Positions 22,813 to 37,800 of a stretch of 64,000 bases of DNA are shown one piece after another. Below the pieces are notes generated by a model. It worked only from the letters and a program-made list of their open reading frames with translations. It was not told where the DNA came from and made no database searches. The position numbers and the translations under genes were made by a program. The stretch's first letter is position 1, and every line of letters begins with the position of its first letter. Source of the stretch: Ancistrus triradiatus (Eukaryota > Chordata > Actinopteri > Siluriformes > Loricariidae). Location: positions 124,001-188,000 of the forward strand of contig JAJAGP010000890.1 of the NCBI GenBank assembly GCA_025084515.1, read 5' to 3'.

Positions 22813-25800
22813 TGCAGTTATCTAATCAGCCAATTGTGTGGTAGCACTGCAACACATGAAATCAAGCAGATACACGAGTTGTGCTCAGTCATATGAGTGA
22901 ATTGATGTTGTTAATCTGTGAACTAACATGAAACAACAAAAAAAGAAAAAAGCTATTAAAGTAGGGAGAGCGTCGAGCCGCTGCATCTACACCTACAGCC
23001 ATCTTGAGATTGCGATCTTCAGGAAACGGGAAAAATGTACTCGTAGTGATATTTGATCATGGCATAATGGTTTGAATTTCTCTATCCACTGATCTCACAC
23101 ACCAGTCTCTAGAATTTTACTCAGAATTCTGCAAAAAAAAATATTAATCACGTTTGTGCAAAATCTGATGATCCATGTTAAACCAGCATGATTTACAATT
23201 CCTCAAAGAGCACTTTGTGATGTATATGAATTAGAGATGCACAGATCAATCGGCCGGTGAATGGAATCGGCTGGTTTTCAGCGTGATCGGCTGTGGCTGG
23301 TGATTGGCCGATCAGTCTCATAAAACCGATTCTGTGCCGGTCACGTTTAGCCTACACTTGTGCACTTGTGATGCTGACAGCGGCACACACACATGAACAG
23401 CACAGTGCTTATGACTAAAGTTAATTCAGAATTCATTTCATGTGTGTATGGAGCCTCAGGAGGCTGGAAGCTCAGCCACTGGCGTGTTGTTTCCCTGTCC
23501 CAACGATTAGCGTACGGCTCGATTGTCTGTTTATGTTCGTGTTTTTGTTCACCTGTGTGGTCGGTTTTGTATGTGCATGTCTTTTTATTAGTTAATAAAA
23601 GCTGGTAGTGCATGTTTGTAATTGTGTTGTGCCATTTATGCCCTGGATTTACCAGAAGAGTGTGTTTTTAGTGCATTCAGTGGCTTACCCTGGTGATGTC
23701 TGACTTACCGTCTGGTGTATGTGTAAAAGTGCGACCTGAGAGGGGTCAGTTGCAATTCAGCATCTTTGCTTGTGCTTGTACACTTGCTTAAGGCTCTTAT
23801 CAAGGCTGGTAATTAGGTACAATTTGAGCAAGCTTCCAGTGATTTATATTTTGTGGCTGATGCCACAAAGCTAACGCTAGTGAGAGAATAGAGCCAGGTA
23901 CAAGCCAACAGCTCCAGCTATCTTTCGTTAGCTATTGGCCAGTATCGGAATTGGCCAGTCATACATTTAAAAATTCTCTACTTTACACATAACTGGCACT
24001 GTTTGGCAGTTTTGCGCAAATGGAACGTCTGCTGTGAATCAGTAGGTTCACTGGTACTTCCTGTTTTAGAGTGAACTGAAAATGTCAATTTCATTTGCTG
24101 TCAGACTAATTGCACAAACTGCAGAGCACGTGTTTGCTTATGTCTGAGAGTGGATGCTTAATACGAGTATTGTATAGCTACAAAACCAATACGCCTACCT
24201 AACAATCTCTAACCTATGGCTGCACTTCGTGTCATTTGAACAATAAGTGTGTACCACTGATGTCAAGGAGGGTAGTCCTGTGTGTCCTGGACATATAAAT
24301 ATAGTATGTCCCTATTTAGTTTGTACGTAATTTTAGCCAGAAAGTGATACGCAGTGTGGCTGTTACTGCAGCATCTAGGATTATTTGGACCAGCTGCTTT
24401 AAGTAGGAACATGAAGTTGGCGCACTATGGTTAGTTACTACTACTTTGTAACTAACTTAGGTCTACTAAGTTGATGTCATCACGTGTTATTAACACCACA
24501 GGCTGAAAAACTGCATTGCATAAGGCTTTTAGTTTGAATTTGTAAAAAAAAAAAAAAAGGAAGTCATGTTGAGCTATCTGTTTTTAGCTTACGTGACAGC
24601 TGATATTTTCTATTTTCATTCGTCAGACTGTAACTGATAAATGCCAAAATTAAGTTTGTTCACGCACTGCAGTCAAAAATATATGGCCAGTATAAGGTTA
24701 TCAGTATTGTCATATATAAGCTAAATGTTGTACTTAGTATTTAGTCACCTGCCAGTTCTTTTATACAGACAAATCAAGCTGATTCTTGATGTTTTTGTCT
24801 TTTTGTCTTGTTTTATCTGCTTTCATTGGAGGGTGTTAATTTTCCCTTTATTTTACCTTTAATTAACAAATAAATTGAGCAGTCAGTAATTCAGTGACTG
24901 CCTGCATTTTGCTCTTTTGAATACTGTTTTGAGAAGGTCATCAAAAGCCATTGTGAGCATGGCTGTTGCATATGAGCCAGGGAACTCTTTGAGTTTAGGA
25001 CAATTTTATGTAACTTTATGTTGGCACCACTACATTGGGCAGTTAAATTGAACATAGACAATGGGCTCCATGTATTGGTTGTAAAACAGAGTACGGTGAT
25101 GTTAGATTGAACTATTTATTATGTCTATCGTCACGGTAACAAACTGTATCATGAGATGATAAAATATCATCATATTCCCTACCCCTATATGGAATTACTC
25201 ATTACGTTTAAATATATACTTACAGTTGTCTCTATTGTTATTATAACTCAGCCTGTTCTTTTTATATGTGTAAATAGTTTTGATTGTTATACTGGTACAA
25301 TGGGCTTTACTCTACTGAGAGGGCCTTCCACTAGATTTTGGCGTTGGACAGTAAGCCCTGGATCACTGTCGGCATTCCAACTCATCTCAAATGTGTCTGA
25401 TGGAGCTAAGCTCAGGGCTCTATGCAAGCCAGCCTAATTCTCCAGCTGGCAAACGGTCAACCACAAGATTCTCCTATCTGTCCTCTCCAGCCTTGGAATC
25501 ACAGGCTCAGTGTGGCAGTGGCTCACTTTCTGCTTGGAGGGGCAGGCATATTGGGTGTTATGGAGAGGATCCCACACCTGCAACACATGAACTCTCAACT
25601 GTTGTCCCACAAGGGTCGGTGCTACGACATATTTTCTCTCGCTACACCAGTTCCCAGTGAAGTCATAACCTGACATGGCTTCTTCTGCCACTTGTATGCT
25701 GATGACACTTGTATGCTGATACTGGACTTTGGACCAGAAGGTCCAGGGTTCAAATCCCACCTCTGCCAAGCTGCCACTGTTGGGTCCTTGAGCAAGACCC

Positions 25801-28800
25801 TTAACCCACAATTGCTTGGATTGTAAGATTGTATCAATTGTAAGTCGCTCTGGATAAGGGCGTCTGCTAAATGCTGTAAATGTAAATGTAAACTCTTCTT
25901 CCCTTAGTCACATGTGAAGGTTTCTGCTCTCAGAGCATCTGAAAGACACCTTATCGTTCATATCAGATTATCATTTGAAGCTAAACTATAGCTGAGTCTG
26001 AGCTGCTGCTTTACATTCCTGGAGATAATTCCAAAAATCAGGTTCTTGACATCTCGCTGGTGAAGTCCTTCATCACACCATCTGAGAATACAAAAAACCT
26101 CAGAGTAATTTTCGATTACCAGTCATGCAGGTATCTCCACCTTTCTTTTATATTCCAGGGAAGTCAAGCAGGTGTCAGTCAAGTCTTTTGTTACTTCAGA
26201 TCTAAACTACTCTAATGCTCTTCTGGAAAGTTTTCCCATACATACAGTCAGTTTCTTGCAACTGATTCAGAATGCAAAATGTTTTTCAGTTTGTAAAAGG
26301 TTTCTCATGACACCCCACTGCTGCATTCCCATCACTGGCTCTCTGTAGCTTATCATATCAGTTTTAAAACACTGACACACGCTTACAAAGCTGAAAGTGG
26401 ACCAACAGACTCTAATCAAACCCCACTCTGTAACTCGTAGCCTTCGAGACTCAACTGTCTCAACTGGAGCCACCACTCAAGACCAAAGGAAGACAAACAT
26501 CAAGACTCCCCTCGTAGTGGGATCGAGGTGGTGGAATGAACTTCTGGTTGTAAGAATGGCTGAGCCTCTTGCTGTTTTCAATCAGCAATTAGAGACACGC
26601 CTTTAGTTTCACTCAGCATTTAAACAAAGACTGGGACTCATACACAGTCATCTCCTTTATGATTGTTTGTGTTTTTACCGATATCAACTCCTAAAAGGCT
26701 TTTACTTAGATGGGCTCTTGGCTGTTTGTACTAGCATGAGTTAAGTTAATGTTTCTAATAAGAATACAAAGCACTACTAAATGGGGTAAACTTAAAAAGC
26801 TGTTTATTTATAGACTTTGTTATTAGGAGGACTGGGGAGGAGGAAAACTATGACATTGTCATATTGAGAGTCACTGTGGTGATTCAGTATTTTCCGGTAC
26901 AACCTGTTCTTCTGCCACTGTTTGTCTGTGGAGATTCCATAACTTTATTATGAAGCTTTGGGCAGTGGTTGTGTCAACAATAACAGATGACCATGGCTGT
27001 CTACATGCTTTTGGCCATATATCATATATGGCCATATATAAGTTTAGATTACACACAGTTGGTAAAATCAGAATCTGAGCCCAAGTCTTTTTAGCAATAC
27101 AGACACTAATGTGAGACTTGGACACATGGGGAAGTTGACATTGTATAGGACACACACACAACTATGAGGAAATACACAAAGGTTAAACCGACAAGCTGTC
27201 AAACCGGTTGCCTGTTTTAAATAACCCAAGCTGTTACTTTTTTAAAATTCTTTTAGTCTTCCTTTACAAGTATATAAAATGATTTTTGTTGTTGTCACTA
27301 AATAAGAAACATGTAAGTTGTGTACACTAGCTCTCTTTTACATGCAAGGGTTCAGACACACAGGTTTGTTTCACTATCAGTATCAATGACATTGTATGTG
27401 GAGTTTCTAACACGCGGGTCTAGGGTCATCTAGACTTGGTAACACACACACACACACACGTTTGTCTCTGGTCACGTCATTATCCTGATGGGGACTTGCC
27501 ATGGACATAATGATTACTATAGCTAATTAAGGCTAAGCCTACATCTAAAGTTAACGTCAATAACCTACGGGAGATCCTTTGTCTCTTTTGGTTCTTTGAA
27601 AGAAAGTTGCATTTTCTGTCAAAAAAAAGCCACTTTCCCTGTGAGGACAGGCAAAATGTTCCCACATTTGGACATTTGGTCCCTGTAATGATATATAAAC
27701 ATGACTACACACACACACCTCACTAACAAGCAGAATGACCCACTACAGCTATGTAACTTTGAATGTTTACAGTCATTTGTTGTTTACTTGGTGAACGATT
27801 GCAGATAATGTGTGTTTGTACTCATTACGTTTGATTTAGCAGCATCAGCAAGGACTGGTAAACAGGTCAGCTGTTTTTCGTTAGGCTCTCTTGTGTTCAT
27901 GTTGTGGCAGGCTTCAGTAGATGTCTGTGTCCTCACTTCTGACCTCTTTCACATTATTTATATATGGCTTACTTTGTGAGACAGCATTGTGTTGAAATAC
28001 AATGTAGTATTGACTGGTGTTGGCGTGTTAGAAAGCTTTGTGTGAGCCACAATCACAGCTGTTTTGTCCCCTAAATGAATAAAGCCTCTAATTTTATCCG
28101 TCTTTATCCTGCTCCCTCTTATTGCCAATTCGTTTTGTAGATCATATTGGTTTTGCCTTTCTAAGTTAGTAATGCCATCTCTTTTCATCCATCTGTCTGT
28201 CTCTTCATCTCACTAGGTTCCACCATGGGCGTTTATTCTCAGTGCTTTGGGTCTTTTCATCTACCAATCACTGGATGCTATCGATGGGAAGCAGGCTCGA
28301 CGGACCAATAGCAGCTCTGCTCTAGGGGAGCTCTTTGACCATGGCTGTGATGCTGTCTCTACAGGTATTCCGCTTTTCATCTTCTGTCAGTGGGTTCATT
28401 CTTTCTTGCTCCCATTGTGGAGTCCAGTTTTCAGGTCTCGGCAGTGTCTCTGGCCTGACCTGGTACTGCAAAGACACAACTGTTTGCCAGTGCAACATGG
28501 GTCTCTATTGACTGATTGATGCGCCAACAAGGGAGACAGATGGATATGGGGAGCATAGTGTGTTCCTCCATGCCTGCTGGTCATGAGTGTGTGGTGGTTC
28601 TTGCTGGTTTATGATATGGTATGTAGTTGCAATACTCTTAGATCATTCCTATTCTAATATTCAAGTCAGAGACTGTCAGACAAGCAGGAATATATATATC
28701 CCTAAATATTTAATAGTCACGATAATACCGCTCATTCTGAGACAATTGAGGTGGTCTTGGCATCTCAACAAACATGTTGTCTGGTCAGCTCCCGCTAGAG

Positions 28801-31800
28801 CTGTTCCAGGCATGTTCCTCTGAGCACAGACCCAGGACCCACTGGAAGGAATATAGACTATATGGGCAAAAGTGTTGGGACACCTACACATTACACCTAC
28901 ATGAGTTTTAAATCATCCCATTGTAAATCCAAAGGAATTAATATGGAGGTAGTCTCCCTTTGCAGTTATATCAGCTTCTGGGAAGGCTTTCTACAAGATT
29001 TTGGAATGTGTCTGTCGGAATTTTTGCCCATGCATCCAGAAGAGCATTTGTGAGGTCAGACAATGTTGGAACGAAAGGGCCTGGCTTGCAATCTCCATTC
29101 TAGTTTATCCCTAAGGTGTTTAATGGGGTTGAGGTCAGAGCTCTGTGTGGGCCAGTCAAGCTCTTCCTAGAAGCATAACATTTTCCAAAATGTCTTCTTG
29201 CATTAAGATTTCCTTTTTCTGGAAGTAAGAGGCCTAGGCCAACCCCTGAAAAACAACCCCATAGCATCATCCCCCCTCTACCAAACTTTACAGTAAGCTC
29301 AGTGCAGTCAGGCAGGCTGCATTCTCCTGCCATTTGCCAAGCCCAAACTCGTCCATCAGACTGCATATAAACAGAACATATTTGTGGAACTGTGGTGGCC
29401 TAGCGGTTAAGGTACTGGACTATGGACCAGAAGGTCCGGGGTTCAAATCCCACCCCTGCCAAACTGTTGGGTCCTTGAGCAAATCCCTTAAGTCGCTCTG
29501 GATATGTGTGTCTGCTAAATGACATAAATGTAAACATTCCAACATTCCACTCCATCTGACTCTTGGAATCGTGCTTGGCTGCTTAGCCACTCCATGCCAT
29601 GAAGCTCCCGTGCTACAGGTTTTGTGCTGATGTTAATGCCAGAGGTTTGGAACTATGCAGTTATCGAGTCAGCAGAGTGTTGGTGACTTTTATGCACCCC
29701 GCTCTCTAACCGTCCGTGGTCTGCCACCCCGTGGCTGAGTTGCTGTGGTTCACGAAGTGCTTCCACTTTTCAATAAAACCACTCACAATTGATCGTGGAA
29801 TATCTGGAAGGGAAGAAATTTCTCTAACTGAATGTGCAACATGAATGTGGCATCCTATTATAGTACGGTAACATGATCAAATTCAGTGAGCTCTTTGGAA
29901 CGACCCATTCTTTCACAAATGTTTGTAAAGGCAGACTGCATGGCTTGGTGATTGATTTTATACACCTGTAGCAATGGGTGTGTCCCAATACTTTTGTCCA
30001 TATAATGTATCTCACAGTTGCCTTGGGAACATCTGGGGATCTCCAGAAGGACCTGGAATCTGCTGCCAGGTATAGGGTTGATCTTGTCAGCTTGCTGTTA
30101 CCATGATCCTCAACAGAAAAAGGGGTGGAAACTGACTGAGAAATTGCACATAAAGTACCTGTTATTATTCCTTTTCTATTTTGTCACTGCTACACATTGC
30201 ACTTTAGTAACCAAATGGGTCCAGTAAATGTCTGTTATGTTGCATTCACATGGCTAACTGTAATGATTAAATTAGATTTGTTGCATTCAGACTTGATCAG
30301 ATTTCATGCACTTTTAAGAATAGCATACTGATTGGAAACACTGCATAAAAACAGTGTTAAACATTCCCAAACCTGATCATTCCTGTTTCTACCCTTTTGC
30401 AGTTTTTGTGGCTGTGGGAACATGTATATGTTCTGGCTTGGGCACCTACCCAAACTGGTTGTTTTTCTGTGGATTTGTTGGAATGTTCATGTTCTTCTGT
30501 GCACACTGGCAGACGTATGTTTCTGGAACACTCCGCTTTGGCATGTGAGTAAACAAGAAGTAGGTCTTCTGCATTATTATAGCATATGTTTTCAGAATAG
30601 CTATTGATAAGAACCAAGGGCTCTTTGCATTATGACCTTTGCAAGTATTTGCGTATGATCTATCAATATTGATTTGAACGTTTTGAGATGCTTTGAACTC
30701 TTTTGGACTTTAAGCTTTTTTTCCCCCCAATATGCTGAATTTACTGGGGGTGGCTCAGAGGGTACCCTGTCACCACACAGCGAGGATCACAGGTGGACTG
30801 GTCTGGGTCCTTTCTGTGTGGAGTTTGTCTCTCCGGTGTCCTCCCACAATCCAACGACGTGCGTGTTAGGTTAATTGGTGTCTCTAAAGTGCCCCTAGTG
30901 TGTGACTGTATGTGCCCTACGTTGGATTGGTGCCCTGTCTAGGGTTGTTCTTGCCAACTCTCTTGCGACCCTGCCCAGGATCAAGTGGATAAGAAAGTAA
31001 ATGAACGAATGAAAAGGGTAAAATGGGTCTTACAATTTGAGAGTTGGTAGCAGGCATTTGAATAGTGGGGTTTGGGTGCAGAGTCATAGTTCACTATCCA
31101 AATTAGTGTTGGGTGGAACGACCACAAATTTGTGGTACGTTTTTTTAAAGATTATGATGGTTTCATGGTATATCACAAAATTATTTGGGCTTTTATTTGG
31201 ATTTGTAGCTTACTCTACTTTCAGGACTACATAGAATAATAAAAAATAATGAACTCCAGTCTCACTTTCTTTATTTTACATCTCTGTTTTCTGATCTTTA
31301 ATCTGATGGAGCCTCTTCCAGCTGGCTAGCGAGTGAGCTGTACACCACATAAACCGGTATACCACCCAGCACTAATCCAAATGTAACGTAATGTAGTATA
31401 GCGGGAGTTTGTTCCCCATTGGAGAACTCCTACATACTCCCACATTTTATAATAAGCCCCACCTACTTCTCTATACCAACTTCTGGTACCAGTCTCCCAG
31501 TTGGTGAGCATTTACTTCCATTTACTACTGTATTTGACCTCCTCAAGTGTATTACTTGCCAAATCTATAGTTAGGTTTCCCTGGTTAATGACTAGGAAAT
31601 GTCTTTTGCAATACGTGCCTAAATATACAGAGCAAAATGTCTTCTGTTGTGTCACAGCATGCAACTGCTAGATGCTGGATTTAAATCACCTTATAATTAA
31701 CCAGTAAATAAAATACAAAATCTAGTTTACTTAGCAGTAGGAGAAAGGTGTGGGTGCACATTTACCAGAACTTTTCAGTTCAGTTTTAGTATCACATTAG

Positions 31801-34800
31801 GGCTCCGTGGCTTAGTTGGTTAAAGCACCAACTCCTAGGTTCGAGTCCCATCGATGCCTTTGTGGAACTGTGGCGTCTCAGTGGTAAAGGTATTAGAGGT
31901 CCAAGGTCCAGGGTTCAAATCCAACCTCTACCAAGCTACCGTTGTTGGGTCCCTGAGCATGGCCCTTAACCTAAAATTCTTGTTAGACTGTACTGAATTA
32001 TTTTGAGTCACGCCGGTAAAGGATGTCGACTAAATGACTAAGATATAATGTCAATTACATGTAATCTTTTATGTTGCTCTTTACAGTATGGATGTGACTG
32101 AGGTCCAGGTTGCCATTATAATCATGTATTTGATGTCAGCCTTTGGAGGAGTAAGCCTTTGGGAGACTAAGGTACACACACACATGTATATACATCTGTC
32201 TCACTATTTTTGTGGGGACCTTACACTGATATTATGATCACTGTCGCTGATTAATGCTATGCCTATACCCAACTGTAAACCCTAACCTTGTTTTGACTCT
32301 TGTTAAAGAAAAAAAGCAGTGCGAACTGACCCGTCTTTAGTTATGAACAATTTCCTCACTGTGTGCACTCATTTTCTCACTCCTCACTATTTCTCTTGTT
32401 GTCCCATGTCAGTGACGCAACAATGATTGTAGGGCTGCAACTAACGATTATTTTAATAATCGATTAATCGGTCGATTATTTTTTCCGATTAATCGATGAA
32501 TCGGATTAAAAACAAACAAAAAAAAACCTTTCCATGTCTTTATTCAGAAATGTAACATTAAATAACAGAGCAAATAAGTGCTTACAATAAATGAAAATAA
32601 CAAATTAAATAATAAAGAAAAATCTGATGCAAACACTACATACAAACTCATTCACTCCCTTTCTTTAGGAACTTTGCATTGCAATCCAAAAATGTTATCC
32701 TGTCAACATGCTCCAAGCTAAAGCTGGCTCTCTTTTTAGAGACTATGGCCCTCCACACGAACACGGGTATTTTTAAAAACGTAGCTTTTTCTATGCGTTT
32801 TGACTGTTCGTCCACACGAAAACGGACATTTTTTTGCAAAACTTCTTCCAGGGTGAAGATTTTCAGAAACTCCGTTTTCAGCGTTGCCGTGTGGACTGGG
32901 GAAAACGGAGTTTCTTGCTTGTAACGTCATTTGTGCGGCGTTATCTCCTTTGTTTACATGAGGCGATTTTGTGCAATAGCGGACGTAGCCAAAATAGTGC
33001 CAGCTGTAACACTGCTGACCGAACTTGTTACAAATCTACAAATACATTTACAATTATTACTTTTTCATTACACTGAAGAACAGAGGCGTCAGAATGCGCT
33101 ACGGAGGGTCACTACTATATCCATCACACACCCACGAAGCAGTTCCCGCCCCCAGCGTCGCCGGTTTGGGACGAGACCCGGTCGGACCTCTCGTTGTGGG
33201 AACATGGGACAGCTTTCCAAAACGAAGTGGCTGTTTGAAGAAGAATGGCGAGAAAATGTTCGTATGCATAGGACATCGCAGTTGTCGCTGAGTGAGCTGC
33301 TTCGCCGGCATATAGGACTGCTGGTTTGGCTCAGCTCTTGGCAGCGACTGTGTGCGTTTTTGTGGACGAAGTTTTTTGTTTAAACAGTGCTTGTGTGGAC
33401 GGGATGTTTTTTATAAACGAATTTGAAAACCCCCGTTTTAGAAAATACCCGTGTACGTGTGGACATAGCCTTATATGCTAACTTATTTTGAAGATTCCGC
33501 GTCCGCGCCGGCTCCGTCTCGCTCCGTTCAGTCGCTCGTGTTTTTTTTCCAGCGCTGACCGCAAGTGCCGCAAGTAACGTAAGCGGATATGATAAGGCGG
33601 GGGACACATAAATCATGCAACACAACGAATCGATAATGAAATTCGTTGTCGACGCTTTTAATAATCGATTATTATCGATTTTATCGATTCGTTGTTGCAG
33701 CCCTAATTGATTGGTTGTTTGGGTTCCATTTTCAAGGGATATGATAGACTTTACAAGCCAGGGAGGGAGAATGGTTGGGGTTTGGTCATAACACTGAATT
33801 TTGCATGTTCGTTAGGTGCTTCTCTGGTGGTTTGCATTTAAGTGAAACCCTCGAACATTCTATTGAACAACTTCCTTAGTGCCTAACGTGTCTGGTGTGG
33901 CATCGGTTTATCACCCAGGCTTACATAAAACTCTCACTTACTTCTGTGTACTTCTCTTCTGTGCCTCCCATGGAAAATTGACAAACAAGCACTGCAAAGG
34001 TAAATATAGTTCAGAGCAGATATAGCCTGTAGACATGAGCTTGGTTGGTGGTGGATCCATTCAGAGTTTTAATCCCTTACAGCAAAGCATGCACAGCTTC
34101 TGAAGTCTGAATATATATATTAAAATATATATATATATTTTTGCTCTAGATCCTTGGCATTGAGTTGAAAACATTCCCGATTCTGGGCATCATTGGAGGA
34201 TTCCTGCTATCGATGTACAATTACTTCTCGGTCATCCTGAGTGGAGGCGTGGGCAAAAATGGCTCCACTGTGGCAGTAAGTCGTGCTATGCACAGTGATC
34301 TGTTAAGTCTACTGAGAAATCCAGAGTTCTGTGCAATTTCTTTTTTTAAAACCTGTTATTTTTTTATTTATAAAAAAAGGGCCTTGCCCATTAGGCCCCG
34401 TTCTCTATTGACAGCAGTAAATACAACATGGAATAACTGCAGTACTGTCATACATTGTTAATGTTGTGTGTTTGATCTCCCATAGGACACCAGTGTGTTG
34501 TCTCCTGGCCTGCCTATAGGACTCATGCTTAGCCTGGCCTTTATCATCTTTAAGAAGTCATCCAGCCAGCTGTTCGAGCACCATCCATGTCTCTACATCC
34601 TCACATTTGGCATGGCCATCGCAAAGATCTCCAACAAGCTGGTGGTGAGCTTCTCTAATATCTCATGTAACAAAGCTAGGGCTCATTTTGCAAACTTGCA
34701 GTCTATTCCAGTGTGGATTTGTGCATGAACACTAAAAGAAGGAAATGGTTTTTATACAAAAAGTCTGATTTACAGAACTGTGGGCTTGAACTTTGCATGA

Positions 34801-37800
34801 GGTTTTTGCTTCATCAATCACAACCTTTGTGAAAATATGCAGCAATAAAAAAAAAGTTATTTTTCTTCCCCAGTTACCTCCCAGCCCCCTCCACAATTAT
34901 TGGCACTCCTGGTAACGATGAGTTACCCATTGGTGAATTATCCCAATCTCACACTGGACAGAAATGGAAAATTCCGAGCTTCAGTTGAAGTAAATGTAGT
35001 CTGAGGAAAAAAAATCCCTCATCAGGAAACAATCTTTTAATTTAATAAAAAAAAAAAATCGGCATTTAATACTTTGTACAACTTCTCTTTGCCTATAAAA
35101 CAGCACTTCTCCTGTGAGATCTCATAAGGTTGCACTGAATATGGGACCATTTCTCTTGACAGAATATCTCCCAATCACAGGTCTTGTGCATTCTCTTCTT
35201 TAGTTCACCCGGTTCCATTTTCTTGTTGATCTGGACATCTGTTTGACCTGCTGGAAGTGAAATATATAATTTCTTAGCAGAGGCAGACAGATTTTGGTTT
35301 GAAATGCATTGGTAGTTCATGGAATCCATGATGCCATGTACCCTAACAAGGTTCCTAGGGTTTTTCCTTGGAGGAAAAAAGCCCCACAAGTTGTAGGCCT
35401 TCCACCATACCTCATCCATACCGTATCTCATCCTTTATATGTCAAACTCACCTATGTATACGTTTATAACATTTAATATCTGTGATACATAAAGTCTATG
35501 AAATTCCTCCCACTGCTTTGATGTTTGGTTCACCACAGTGTGCTGACTTGTCAAATTAAATATGCTAACAAGTACAGCCAACATGGAGTTTAGGGATGAC
35601 TGGGATTCTGCAGGTGACCAAGGTTTCCACCACACACTGTGCTTCTTTATTCATTCCATAACCCACAAAGTAGTGCCTCTACAGTAATATGCACTTGCTT
35701 ATGTTTTCACTTTTTTACTGTTAAGTTGCAAACAGGACTGGACTGGACTTGACTCAGCACACAGATTCAAGAGAAAAGTCTTTCTTTAGTTGGTGTGATC
35801 TTTTAAAACACAAAAACCTTTGTTCCATAGTTAACACGTACCTCTAAGTTATAGATCTGTTCTTTTTTGCTGCCTGATTTATACCTCCAATTAATACGTA
35901 TACATCTCATAACCAGGTAGTCTATATGCTGCTGCATTACTTAATGGTGATTTTCAAGTTTTATTTCCAAATCCAGTGTGCTGCCAATACCTGCTGTCTC
36001 TAATGTTTCTTATGGCTGTGTGCATAAATCAAATGTACCATAAATTCGCACCGATTCCCTGCCAAACATTTATGTACAAATCATGGTTTCTGTGGTTATG
36101 CATTGTTTATAAACAAGATCATTGGACGTCAACAGATGGGGGTGGCAGTTTCCACTGCTGGCTAGATATTCAGACTTTGGCTTTTTAATGTAAGCCCAAA
36201 AGGGTTAAACTATAGAGAATAAAGTCGATCTTTACCCTTTTAAAATAATGCTCAAGGTGCTCACTTCCAACATCAATAAATGAAGTATAGTACAGGTATG
36301 CACCAGTTAACGTCCGCATTCTGTCACATTCTGTGAAACAGGACATTGTCTTATCACCATAGTCACATAGGGCTACTGTAATGTAATTATAATTGGCATT
36401 TTCACAAGAAAGGTGCATGCAAACGATATGTAAATGCGTCAGATACGCGGTTGAAAACATGAGTGATTGTATTATGGCAGTCTTATGAACAACAAGATAA
36501 GCCAGATGAAACCGACTCGGTGAATGAATGTGGGATGCACCGATGCCACTTTTTTCCTTCCGAGACCAATACCTGTAATTCAAGTATCTGCCGATTTCAA
36601 TACCAACTCTGTCTAACTTAGCTACTCCATAGGTGCCTATAAATCCTGATATTAGTAGCATTCCATATTTTATAGACTGGTGTGCCTTTATTTTGTTAAA
36701 ACCAGTGTTCTGTATCCCCACATAAGATATTATGAGCTTGAAATAATAGTATTTACTGTTTGAGTTTGAACAGTTTTTAGAGCCATGAAAAAATAAATGT
36801 GTCATAATGCACTAACAAGCACAAATAGGGAAGCATAATCTTACGAAGCTTTTCAGTTGTTGGTTAAATTTACATTTCAGACACCCCTCAAAATACTGGT
36901 GAGAGATAATCTCAAGTGAGAAATAGTAACACACCGCAGACAGCTCGAGTTAAGCTTTGTCTAGTGCTGCGCATGTCGTCCCCTTGGAATAATAATGTTC
37001 TATCTGCGTTCTGAGTGGTTTTGAGATATTGAGCCTCAAAGATTTTGCATTCTAAATAGGAAAACTGTGTGGAACAAGTCTCTTTCATACATGACAATCA
37101 CAGATACCCTAAATGTATCCTAAATGTGTAATAGCAACATCCTAACAAAGTAGTAAATGGGTTTTTTTGGAATAGGTTAAATGTAGATAGAGCCTTCTAA
37201 TCCTAAGAACTCACTTTCTCCTTGGAATTAAAAGGTTCCATCTGGCAAAATGTAAAAAGTAGAATGGTTTTCAAGGAACAAAGACAGTTAACTCGTTTCT
37301 TTTTAAAACATGAAATTAGTGTCATAACAGATTGTCTACAAGTATCAGAAAATAAAATGTCATGTTTCTATGGCATTTTAATTTTTTTGTTTTTATGCCA
37401 TTTCTTGTTTTAGGACAAATCATCATTTTCTTATTCAAAAAACATTGCAAGTTACTGTATTTTTCGGACCATAAGGCGCACTTAAAATCTTTTAACTTTC
37501 TCAAAAATCGACAGTGCACCTTTAAATGCGGTGCGCCTAATGTATGAATTAATTCTGGTTGTGCTCTCTGACCTAGAACCGATTGTAGATGGTACACACA
37601 AAAACGGCGCTCATAAATCTGTCAAAATGTTTTAGCACGGTCCTCGGTAAGTTACGAAGCTCACGGCCACCGTAGTGCGCAGCATAGTGGAGTAGTACGG
37701 TATGTGCTTCAGCTTAGGGTACGTGCGTTCATTTCATTCATTTCCGAAGCGGATTTTTCAACCAACGCTATCAGTCCAGCAGTACAACATGGTCATAGAG

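Noticed and set aside
22598..22813. Poly-asparagine frame on the minus strand
   Set aside because: It is the translation of the (TTA)n microsatellite.
27958..28188. 76-codon minus frame upstream of chpt1 exon 2
   Set aside because: No motif or homology recognised and no splice signals in that sense; treated as intron.
36185..36805. 206-residue open frame on the minus strand
   Set aside because: It crosses the end of a hAT-like element, has no family motif, no splice or start context, and a composition typical of chance AT-rich frames.
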